NCBI GenBank assembly: GCA_019914945.1
Contig: CM034107.1
Span: 3,782,001-3,846,000, forward strand
Direction: 5' to 3'
Source: Typha latifolia
Taxonomy: Eukaryota > Streptophyta > Magnoliopsida > Poales > Typhaceae
Length of the DNA stretch: 64,000 nt
Part shown: positions 35,901 to 48,800 of the stretch, piece after piece
Layout: each line of letters opens with the position of its first letter
Numbering within the stretch: the stretch's first letter is position 1
The notes under the pieces: generated by a model
What the model was told of the DNA's origin: nothing
Database searches by the model: none
Seen by the model: the letters and a program-made list of their open reading frames with translations, nothing else
Translations under genes and position numbers: made by a program

Positions 35901-38900
35901 CAGCCACAAACGTTGTTTGAGAGGAATTAGTAGCCATATCTGATTATTGGTACTCTGTACATAAAATTGAGACCGTCGGGCAATTTACAAACTAATTAAC
36001 AAGTAATTGATTAATTTACAAACTAACTAGCATATCAGATTAATAATGAGAGTATCTAAATTTTAGAGTTCAAGGATCAAGATTCAAGACAATGAAAGAA
36101 TTATAGATGACATTAATTAATTTCTCTAGCAAACTAATTATCAATTGATTCCTCTAACATAACATATTAATGATAATTACTAATTAGAAAACTAATACAA
36201 CAATTTGTTAGGATAGTGAAAGAATTCAAAGAAATCTACTTTTAAGAATTAAGAATTCAACTGTTCAAGACAATTAAATAATAAATTTGCTAATTAGCAG
36301 CAAAAAGCTAAGGAATCAACATTGTCGGTCGGCTTTCTTCTCTAGCAAACTACTTTGCTCAATAATCATTATTCATTAATTGATTATTAGGATTCAGGAC
36401 AAACTGTGAGAGAAAACTAAAGAAGTAGGGAAGCAAAGCATGCTTGCCATGATTACCTATTGTTAAGTGTTAATTACTATAGCAGTGAAGAAACTAGAAA
36501 GGGAAGAAAGCCGACGGTGAGGGAGAAAGAGAAGGATAAAGGGAAGAAAAGAAGAGAGTACTTGACGGCCTTTCACTCTTGGCGGCCATACGAGGAGGTG
36601 GCCACTGAGAGTGTAAAGGGAAGAAATCAAGAAATAGGGGAGGAGAAGAAGAAAAGGGTTTGAGAGGTACTTGAGACCTCGCTTACTTGCTAGTTGAGGG
36701 TTATCACTTGCCGTCGTTGACTTCTCGCTGCCGCTTAGAGATGATTGGGAGAGGGAGACGATCGAGGGTGGTCGATGATCGAGAGAGGGAGAGTTTTCAG
36801 AGCTCAGATTGTGAGTGAGGGAGAGAAAATGGTTGGGTTTTGTTTAAAATGGTTAATGGGTTAGCCGGTTAGCAAGTAATCAAGATCCGACCTGAAAATT
36901 CCAAACCCATCACTATAGCAGGCTGACCTTCAATAACATTTAGTGGGCCGCTCAACTCGCCATGTGACTTGGCAGCCCGCCAATTCCGCCCAGGTAGCCC
37001 AGTCGCAATGGTTGGCCACTTTTTATAACATTGTCCTATAGAGTATAGTATTTTCCATTGAAGAAATGATTGATTTATCATATTACTGAATTAAAGCTTA
37101 TAAAAGAATGTGCAAATAGGAACTGAGCATATTTGTATTAGTGTTATACCTTTCAACAACCTATACCAAGATCAAGTAAAGGAGGATGGTTCATTTGGTA
37201 GATTGTCATTCAGATCTAGATTTAATGCTCTGTGTAATTTCTAATATGCACATTGCATCTCTAGTTCCTGTATGCTACAAAGATTAAGTAATATTTAGCT
37301 TAAGCATCTAGTTGTGACCTGTGAAGCACAGACACCTCTTACTGGGAGAGGTGTCTATGTCGGACACGTGTCAGACACGAACACGCAATGGACACGTGTC
37401 TAGAGTATCCGTAATTAAAAAATAATAATAAAAAGGGACATGTGCGGGACATTGCTGGGACATGGGCAGAATTTTGGCTAATCTTTAACGGGTTGGGTTG
37501 GGTCGATTTTTGTTAACCCGAATCTAAAATCCAAATTCAAAACTAAAAACTCTACAAACCCTCCCACCCTCCCCCACCAACCCGAAACGAAAACCTAAAT
37601 CTCTCTTAGACCCAATCCCTCTTAGTTGAAGACGATAGTGCGCGACAGCGAGCGACTGTGCGACATCGAGCAATTGTGCGACCGCGAGCGGCTATTGCGA
37701 CGGCGAGCAACGGACGGCTGTGGCGAATGGCGAGGTTCTCTCTCTCTTTCTCTCCCCGCAAGCAGCTTCTCTGCTCTACTGTCTCTCTCCACCCACAAGC
37801 AGCTCCTCTCTCTCTCTCTCTCTCTCTCTCCCCTTCCCCAAGCAAGCAACTTCTTTGCTCTCTCTCTATCCCTCCCGCAAGCAACTTCTTTGCTCTCTCT
37901 CTCCTCCCCACAAGCAATTCTTCTCTCTCTCTGCCTTTCTGCTCTCATTTAAAGCCTTTCATAGTTTCATTTTTTCTTTTTTCTTTTGATATTGATTTAA
38001 ATATTTGTTGTTTATATTAATTCTAATTAGTGATAAACTAATTATATTAAATTTAAATATTTGTTGTTAAATTATATTAAAGCCTCTTTGCTCTGTTAAA
38101 TATATATGTATTTAACACTATTAGATTGCAAACTTGTACTTTAAATGTAATAATATATATATATATATATATTTATTTTGTCGTGTCTTGTGCCGTGTTC
38201 GTGTGCTATATTCTCAAAATTTGCCGTGTTGCCATGTCTGTATCGTTCGTGCCCCGTGTCCGTGCTTCATTGGTTGACAGTGTACATTCAAGAGATTTTG
38301 CACTGTTATGGATGAGTTCTAGTGAAGATGCTACACAGCTAGTCCAAGAGATACTTTAGTTAGCAACTTCAAATAGTGAAACGCTTTCAATGAAAAGTAT
38401 GGAGTATGACAATTTGTTGGCTGTCACGATAGTTTAATGTTAGAATAGATAGATGTAATAGGTATAATTTTAGTTAGGAACTTAAAAGAGACTATTGTAT
38501 AGAATGATAAATGGTAGATAATGTAAAGCTTGTGCTAGGAGGAGATAACCTTTTGTACTTTTGCACTGTCTGGTGAAATTTTATTGAGATGTCATATGGA
38601 AAAGAAATGTGTGATATTATTGTTACGAATCTTGAAAGGGAATACTAGTAGGTGAATTCACAATTGCTTGAATTGGTGTATGGAATTGCAGTATTGTGAT
38701 ATGCGCAGTTTCAGCTTTATAATCTCAAGTTAAGCTGTTGTTAACTGTCCTGCTCATGTTAGTAGTAAGTCTCTATTATTATCAATAAATAAGATTTATT
38801 ATTGATATCTGGAACTTACTGTATGTTTAATTGTTAATTTGCCATTAGGTTATTTCTTGCACAATCATGATTCTCTGTCAGCAAACAATTTCTTCTTTTC

Positions 38901-41900
38901 ATAAATGACATGCATGTTTTCCTTGTACTAATATGGTCCTTTTGTTTTACCCATTTGTCCGCATCAATGCATGATGACATGCCTGCAAAATTTCAACTGA
39001 CTCTTAGTATACGACACTTAGAAATGTTGGCACTTGATAAGTGTACAGTTTTATTAGCCATGTATCAGAGCATTTAACCAAAATGTTCTTTTGTTATATT
39101 TGCGAAGATTATTATTATTCTTGTAAGTATGTGGTAGTCGGTTCACTTGTGATGCTGCAGGGGAAAGAATGTTGTAGTTATCAAATTGGAACATTTATGT
39201 TCCAAGTAGACTATAGTCGTTGAATTCTGTTGAACTGTTACATAAATGCTATATATATATAAATTGTAGGTGAAGGTAGAGGAATTGAAGGGGCAACTCC
39301 TTGATAAGAAAGCCCATGTGACATCATTGGTGCAGAAGACATCAGAAGTTAGGAAAATGAAGGAGGATTTGCAACATAAACTTTCACTGGTATGGAAGAA
39401 CTTTGAGATGATGTATCTTTATTATTACATGGGAAGCATCCATTGCCATCCTTTTCTAACATTAAATACACTGTTTAGGTCATTCTTTTTCTTTGAAATG
39501 TTATCAACAGCATGAAGAATATTCCTTTTTCCTCTTTGCACTTTGTGTAATCAAATGTTGTCTAGGAAGATATGGATCACTAGCATGTGATGACATATCT
39601 TTCTCTATTGGCAAATTAGATTATTCTCTTGTTTGAAGGAACTTTTGGTCTTTCCATGTAGTGTTTGATGTAGTTCTATCTCATATGATAGAATCAGGAT
39701 TTGGAACAGCTTCTATCAGTTGAGATGCAAATGACATCCATTGAGAATACAAGAAAGGAGATTGGTAGTATGGATGGTCCCGTGTCGGTCGGCACTTGCC
39801 ATGCTGGCGGCGTACCGTCCGCCCTCGCCGTCGACCTCATTGTCGAGCTACCCGTTGCCGATCGCCGTCGCCATCGCCGTCGGGTGCCTTAGCCCGAGGG
39901 ATCCGCAACTTAAGTTTTAACCGATCTCTCTCTCTCTCTCTCTCTCAATTTCTCTCTCACTCTTTCTCGATCTCTCCTCCCTCGGGCTAGGGCACCCGAC
40001 GTGCTCGGGCGACGGCGAAGGTGAAGATGAGTATCTTTTTTTTCTCTTACGGCACGTGCCGTGCCGGCCGGTGGTCGGCACACTCCGTGCCTGTGGCACG
40101 GCCATCATTGATTGGTAGTTTGGTATTATTCACAAGATTGTCTGAAATTAATGACAGGGATGACAATGGGTAGGGAAGTAGCTCCTAGACAAGAATTAGA
40201 AGATCATAAATTCTCTTAAATCTTTCATTGCTCATAGCCTTATGCCCTATTTGTCATGGTGTCATTATACAGTCTCTTAATGTGCCATCGGCTTGCTGAA
40301 ATGTAGCATGCTATTGTTCTTAATTTTGTCTTTGCTACTTCTTTTATTAGGCTACAAAAGAGAGGCTTGAGCTTGAAGAGGAGCGCTCTCGGGGAGCAAA
40401 CTTGATAAAGAAGATGACTGGTCGCTTGAAATCTCTTGAGAAGCAAATTCTTGATATTCAGGAACAGCATATGCGGGCTACACAGGTACATGTAACTTGT
40501 CATATTTGTTGGTTACCCTTTTTCTTCTTTGTGATTGATAATTAATCAAAACAATATGCAAATTATGCATATGATGCTTTAGAGTCATTAATCCCTTTGT
40601 GATTGGCAAGATTTACCATGATTAAGCATCACTTCTTTAGGCATTACCATTAACATGTAATTTTTCTTGTGTAGTTTAAATCAAATATATGAGCTTATAT
40701 TGCATTGTAGACATTGGCAACCTAATCAGGCTTTAGTTTCATGATAGAAATACAGATGCTATTTTTTGTAAGTCGGTAACTTCACTCAGGGTCATCCACG
40801 AAACTATAGTAATAGTGGTAACTACTTGTATCATCTCATTTAGAAACATCCCCCACTCCATGAATTTCAATGAGTAGCCGCACATGTCTGCAGCGATTGA
40901 TCATGACATATACGAACTGCCATACTGAAGGATCCTCAAAAGTCAAAAGTAAAGGATGAGAACAATATATGCTGATTAAGTTTTGAACATCTGAGTAGAA
41001 ATCATGCTACCTTGGCTTTCTAAACTTGAACAACTATGAGTGACTTGCAATTGATGAGATGAAGGCATCTTTAACAATTGTGAGGGCAAGCAAGACAAAT
41101 CAAGTAGTATAAAATAGAATGTCCTAGACTTACAGAACTTGCTGCCTTCTCAATGAAGATCAGTCAAATCTACAATTTTGCACCTGAACTTCCTTGTAGC
41201 TTAGATATTCTAGTGAAGTATAGCCGTGAAGGAATGACCTACTTCACTCTTTCAGCGTATTCATCAAACTATTAGTTATGCTAATCCACAGAAAATATAT
41301 CAGGTAAAGGAGATTTAAGTGTACATCTACAGAAGTCATTGTGAATATGAACTATTCAAATTTTTTTATCCAGTTATGCTCTGTTTGTCTCAATCAGACT
41401 GTATTTTAGTCTAATAAGCTCAAATTGGGGTCTTATTAAAGAAAACAATATTCACTGTTTTATTTTGTTGAAGACAGTTTGATTCAGATAAAGAGGACCT
41501 AAAGAAAGGGAGTTTAGTGCACAATATTCCTGCCTATGTAGGTTCTAGGAGGGAGGATTTACGTAGCCTTACCCTCATTTCTTGAGAGATTGCTTCTAAC
41601 ACTTGAATCCACGACCACATGGATGCAAGGGAAACCAGTGATGCCAATGCCCTCTATCTAGATAAAGAGATGCTTATTTTTCTTCAGTGACCCCTACTAC
41701 ACTTTATTTTCTTACAAGGGAATAATTTTTCACATTAGTTAAGTGTCAAAGGAAGTTCTTAGACATTGTTTAGATCAATGTATTGAAAGACGGCCGTGGG
41801 TGGCGGGCAGTCACCCCAACGCCTAGTGTTAAAGCAGACGCCAAGGTGGTTTAGTATTTTTAATCTAGAAAAAATAAAAAATAATTATATATATATATAT

Positions 41901-42790
41901 ATTAATATATTAATATAGTATATATACATTTTTTAATAGTGTAATTTACAATCATAACAACAATATATATATATAATATGATTGGGGCTAGACCGAGCCA
42001 CCTCATGGACTGATATGACTTGTGATTCAATTTCTTGTTTCGATTTCTTATTTTCTTGATAAATACGAATTTTTAGTTTGGGGCGTTTTAACACTAGGAA
42101 TGATCGTTTGACCGCCTACATCGTGTTCGCATATACAGAAACTGATTTGAGCATTCGAATGTAAAGAATGGTTGTTCGAATGCTTGCATTGCGTTCGCAC
42201 ATATAAAGACACTGTTTTGGCCGTTTGAACATCCTCAGCAAAAATGATTGTATTAGGGTTATTTTTCTTATTTTTTTTGTTGTTAGGCTAGCCTATAAAT
42301 ATGTGGAAGGCAATCTCATTATGGCTTTATCAAAGAAATTATTATTTTGAATTTATCTTCTCTCCTCTAATCTGAAGCTTCTCCCTGCTCGCTTAATATT
42401 TAGCCATGCGTTATCTTGCCGCCGGTTACCTCTAGCCTCCCTCGTTCGTCGAAACCCTCCCTCCTCCTTGGGACACCGACACCTTCTCTCTTCTCTTTAT
42501 TCACCCTACAACACCTCATGCAAACCCTACTTATAATCCACGTCCACTTCATCTCCACCTTCACCATCACCACCTGTCACCAACACATCCACCAGCTCTT
42601 TGCCGATTTTTGCCCTAGCTACAATCCGGATTTGCGAAGAGTGCAAATATTAAACTTGTAGATCAAAAAGTTACGGAGCAAACCCAACAAGTTTTGTAAT
42701 TTTCTGACTATGGGATAATATTCTCTTTTGACTGCGCGGATTGCATTTCTGCACTTGAGCTTGAATAGGTAGCCGAGATCAGGTTATAAC

Positions 42791-42826
<36 letters not shown>

Positions 42827-45800
42827 ATTACGTATTTTATTAGTGCATTTAAATTAATAGAAGTGGCTCTTTGGGTGCATGCCAGATTGTGAGGGAGAGT
42901 TTTTTGGGTGAGCATGTGACCTATTTTTGGATGAGCACGTGACCTTTTAAATCTTCTCCCTTCTTGACGTTCTCCCCCCTTTTTTTTTGAGGCAGTCCTT
43001 CTCGACTTCTTCTAAGAGATCCCATTTTGAGAGAGAGAGAGAGAGATACAAAAGACGATCACCACCTTAGTTTCCGCTTGCCATTGCTGCTGCCGCTATC
43101 GCTTGTTGCCTTTGTTCAAGAAAGGAAGGAGAGGAAGATGAGAGATTGGGTATTTGGGTTAGCGCTAGCAGTTATTGTCTTTTAAAAAAAATAGTCACTA
43201 ACTATCCATTGGATAGTCCGACCAACCCGACCCACTATAACAACTAAGCAGGCTGTGCGGGCCGCCAAAAAGTAAAGGCAAGTTGCCAAATGACAAGGCA
43301 GCCTGCAAAAAAACAAATGGCGGCTTGCTCGCCATTAGCAGGCCACCTTTAAAAACACTGGCTTGGATTGAAGCATAGAATGCATTCAGCATGCTTCAAG
43401 CATAATTTTCTGCCCTCAAATTGCACAAGCGGTTGTCCTTCTCCTGAAAACACACACATTTACTGTATGGTATCTTCCTAATGATCAACGGATCTATTGC
43501 AGGACAAATGCTCTGAAGATTTTTATGCTTGCTCAAGTGAAGGCAATAAATTTTCCTATACATTTCTATGCTGATAAAATATGTGGCATCTTTATTATTG
43601 TGCTATCTTTCTTTATTTGTATTTTGTCCTTGCATTCTTGTAAAATTAATATGGATGTGATTTCTGTCTCTAATTTCTTGCTCTCTTTTAACTTCTTATT
43701 TCATGCTTTTCATGTACTGAAGGCTGAAGAATCGGCTGTTGAAGAATGTATGGAGAAACAACAAGATGAGATTGATGTAGCTCGTTCGAGTGTTACTAGG
43801 TAATCACATTTTCTCAATTGTTTTGGGTTGACATTGTACTCTGGATGTACTATAGAGTGTAGACTATTCTTTCTTGGTGTTTTGAAGTTAATTTTATTTT
43901 AATTTCATTCAGGTTGCAGCAGGAAGAGAATACCTTATCAGAGAGGTTATCAACATTAATAAATTCTAAGAATGATATGAGTAAAGAGGTGTGTTTTTTG
44001 CTTGTACGGATGGTTAAATCGTTTTTGACCTTTTTCTTCTATTATTTGTCCAGCTTACTCTAATTAAATAGGAAGGAGTTGTATTACTTCTATTCATACT
44101 AATCTTCTATTGCTTGTACCGGAAATAAGTATTCAACATGTATCCACAAAATTTTGTCCACAAAATTTTCAATGAGTGTCATATCCAATGTTATCTGATA
44201 GAGACAAAAGTAGTGAATACAAGTTCTTCCTGGGAACCTTAAAAATAACCACCTGTGGATCGGCCTTTGGTATCGATTCTAGATTCAGTTTTAGGCTTTC
44301 AGTCATTCTTTCAGGGCAAAATAACAAATATATTTTTTCATTGTTCCTTACCTGACCCCCTTATAACCCCATTGAGGCAAGGGGTTTGGAGAAAACATTG
44401 CCAACTCCCTTAGAATAAATGGGGCTCATTGTAATGGGTTCCCAAAAGTGTGTTCGGCCAAGGATTTAAGTGGCATTTAGCACACTCTGTACTGACCTAG
44501 TAAATAGGCATGACCTGGCATCACATAAGCAGTATCAAAGAATTCCACTTTTCTTGTCTTGGCCAGTATAGTGTCGGCATGGTACATGGGCCTGCATGAA
44601 CTGTACCACCCGGCACTTGACTCCATGTGTTTGGCCACAATATCATCTTAATACACAGATAAAAACCCCCATTATTGGGGAATCAGACAGGGCCCTATAT
44701 GTTTAATGCAAAATGTTTTCAGTTCTGTGAGTGAATTGACTCTGGTATCCTTCATCTTCTCAATTAATTTATGTAATCAATCTTGTACATTTTGCTTGTT
44801 GTGGACTATACAAGGTAACTGAAACCTTTTGCAGATAGAGGAAACCGAAAGAAGACATCGTGATTTATGTTCCCAAATTCGTGAACTTCAGCAACGTCAA
44901 ACAAATAAGGTCGAGTTTCTCCTTATAAGGGCTTCTTTCCTTTTGTTAAACTTTTGTGATAAGTTGAAACATTTATATTTTGTCACAAATTTACTCTCTA
45001 ATGATTGATTGAACCAAATAAGCTCTATTCTGCTTGTCAGGTAACAGCTTTTGGAGGAGAAAGAGTGCTTAATCTCTTACGATCAATTGAAAGACATCAC
45101 AAAAGATTCAAAAGCCCACCTATTGGTCCAATTGGGGCTCATGTGGTATGTGAGAGTGAGCTCTGTCTCGTTCTTTTCTTATATGTTTATCTTATGAAGC
45201 CCTGAGAAGAAAATGCTGATCAGCCTTCTTACTGTAGGTCATTTAATTTTTCTGTGATACAGTAATGCAATTTTTGAATTAAAAGATAAGTGTCCTACGA
45301 GAGCTAGGAATACCTTTTAAAATTCTACAAAAGCAAAGAGATCAGAGTTCCTCGGTAAGTTATGCCAAGTCAGTGTAGCATCAACAACTTGAACCCTTCT
45401 TCAACTTGAACATTCATTAAGAGTACATATGCAAAATATCATATCTCTATTCAACTTTCATGTAGTTTCTCTTTTATCATACATCATCAAATCGATTTTT
45501 TATTTCTTAATAGTGTTTGATATCCTTATTTGGTCCATGGGTGCCACCTGCTTCAATATCTTCTTTGAGCATGTAAGTCTTTGTACAATCTAATACATAA
45601 TGTGTCGAACAATGTACTGAAATTGCTTCTATATGAACAAAAACTTGATTGTAAGAATACTACTTTGTACTTTGATTACCCTTTGGCTTTTTTCTTTTCC
45701 CAAAATTGCTTGTCAAGGTTACACGCTTCTTTTCTGCCCGTACTTAGATTCATTCATGTGTTATGTGTTTGTCCACAAACCTATGTTTAAAAGCCAAGTA

Positions 45801-48800
45801 GCTTTATTTAGAAGAAGCACCTCTGATTTTAGGATAATATACTTGACTGAACCACTTGCTTACTTTTTTTTAGTTTTGAATGGTTATATTTGCATATGTA
45901 CTCTAGTATTACGTTCATATTGCTAGGCCAACTTCTTATGGACTAATTACTTCAGTGAATGCGGCGCTTATTTTCGACTTTATTATGCTGAATAGTTTGG
46001 TCTAGCATGGATAACTTGAGTTAGGCTATGGAAATTGAGCTCTCGATGTCCTTTAATTTTGTGCAAACTAAAGCATGGTTGTCATGACCTCAATTTACAT
46101 ATGAGAAATAAATATGTAGATACATATATACATACCAATATAGTGTATATGCATATTATTTAGGGAGGGCGAGAGGCCTACCCTACACGTGATTTATTAT
46201 GAGTTTGGGAGTGATTGGAGCAACCCAAGTATTGATAAGGATCTACAAGTCAATGTAGGACTTAATATGCCTTGCATCTGTGTCAATAAAGGGTCAGCAA
46301 TGTTTGGCTCGTCCTGTGCTGATTAGGATGGGCTGGCACAGGTATCTTTGGTTATGCTATAATTTGAAGCTTTAAGAAGCATTATGTGTGCCATCTCAAG
46401 ATGGTGTGCACTAGGCACACCTGATAATTGCAATCCATCCATCATGTACACAGCATTGGTATGATGAATGGTTGAAAAATGCTTTAGCTGATGTTTTCCT
46501 TGCCTGTACTCAAAATCAAACAACAGGTGATTGTAGTCTCTATTGTTCTTTGTTGACCATTACTATTTTGTTCAGCTTCTTTGATTGAACTGTTTTTAGC
46601 AAACTAATATGCATGTTTGTTGATGCAGAAGTTGGTTAGTGGTGATACCTGGGCTGTAGCAGTTGATTACGCTATTGGGAAGATATTAGATGCTTTTATT
46701 GTTACAAACCATAAAGATTCACTTGTTTTGCGAGATTGCGCTAAAGAAGCAAACTACCGCAACCTTCAGATCATTATCTATGATTTTTCCAGACCACAGT
46801 TAGATTTTCTGACGCATCAGTTTCATGCATGTGGTATCTGTTCCCTTTTTCTTGCAATATACTGTATTTGATCCATGAATTTGCATTTGCAGGCTGAACA
46901 TTCCATATCACTTGCTTCCTTCTACAAATCATCCTACTACTCTTTCAGTTTTACATTCAGACAATCCCACTGTTTTAAATGTATTGATTGATATGGTTAG
47001 TATACCTCTCAGACTATGGATTTTGGAATGTTAATAAGTGGTTTGCAACTATATTTCCTCAAATTATATATTGAATTCTTTTAATTTTTTGCATGCTGTT
47101 ATTTTCTTGAAATTAAGTTTGTGATGTTGTGTTTAAGTCTTAATTTTCTCTTTGAACTGCTATTACATGTCAATTGTTCAAATACTCAGGTAAAACAAAT
47201 ACTTATTGGTTTGTAATATCTAGAGTTCCCGATGGCTAGGTATCAAGTAATGTTTGTAATGCGCAATTATGTCAATGTAGGTCAATGAGGAGTGAGGATA
47301 TCACTTAATGCATATGGACTTAATAAAGTATGTGGGTGCTTACACATGGCTGCATAAAAGGTATTGAGTATATAGTATATATTAAAATGTTGAAAATTGG
47401 CAATTCTTGTCAATCGTCCAGCCTGTCATTTGCCTCTCATTATTTCAAATTCATATGGATATGCAGAATAGCTGTACTAGAAACTTTTATGTTAAAAATT
47501 TGTAAAAGTGTTCCAACTTTTAAAACTTCTATATCCATTGGTTGTGCCTCTTGGGATCGTAATAAGCTAAGCTAATACTTAGTGAAGGATGATATAGTTT
47601 GCCACGACCTAAATTTGGAATCATGATCAGCCACATACCTCAATAGACTTGAGATACATAAAGCCTTAACATTACATTTTTAAATTTACAATATAAAAGA
47701 AACTCAATATAATTTGATACACCAAGCCAATAATTATACTTTTAAGGTAATAAAGACGATGCAATCATACAACCAATGTCTTTAAATCAATTATTGCAAC
47801 AAAAAAAGGGAGACAAATCCTAAGTCGAGTTAATTGAGTCCGGTGCACTATATTCATTCACATGTTGATTAAAATCTGAAGTATTAAAGGAGTTAATAAG
47901 CTAACAATTTTAGTTTAGTGGATGAACCCACCCAAAATCCAATAAAATCTATAATCTATAAGCATGTTTTAAAAACCAATGCTCAACAATTAACGACATT
48001 GGTTGGTATGTTTGTAATGTGAATAATAAAGCACAAGTAACAACAATGTGGATAATCAACTAATTACATGCTCAATTTCATTATATAGAACTTCCCAAAC
48101 TTAATAATTGTCATATTTCTCATTTTGGAGTCTGTGCCCATGAATCCACATCAACTAGAAATTACCTTTAGATGATGCAAATTTTTTTTACTCATAGTTA
48201 ATTTGGTTAGAGTCACCGAAAGGTGTTATTATGTGATAAACACACTTTATTTCTTTTACTAATTGTTAAGAAAGATTAGGGTCACTATAAGGAGATTTCT
48301 AATTTAGTTTGGGAAATGTTCCATAACTCCGCCAGAATCACGTAAACGAATCATAGTTTGATCATGAATTAGTCTATTACTTAGACTTCACGGTAGACTT
48401 GAGTCATCACAAGGAGATGCATGAAAAATATCTATTCTGTGACTGTTCTCAAATGGATTATAGGCGGATTAGAAATTAGTCTATTCTTTGGACTTCAAGA
48501 TAGACTTGAGTTACCACAGAGAGATGCATGAAGAATATCTAGTCTGAGATTGTTCTCAAAGTCCTACCTACTAGTAACTAATGTTTCACTAGCTACTTAT
48601 GATCAATATATTTGTCACTTGCATGAAGAATATTAATTCACGAAGATAACATATCATGAACTATAATATTGCACGAAGTATAACATAGCATGAAGATAAT
48701 CATAATGCACGAAATATATTACTGGACGGAGATAATACAATAAAATCATATTACAAAATACAAAATGATAAATACGTAAGTGAATCTAGTCATGCTCTAG

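Noticed and set aside
37606..38020. Overlapping ORFs on both strands in SMC6 intron 6
   Set aside because: They fall inside the TIR element's CT-rich tandem array and are low-complexity.
48225..48760. Possible CRISPR-like or regularly spaced repeat
   Set aside because: Only two diverged copies of a 107-bp unit exist; this is a simple tandem duplication inside repeat-derived intron DNA.
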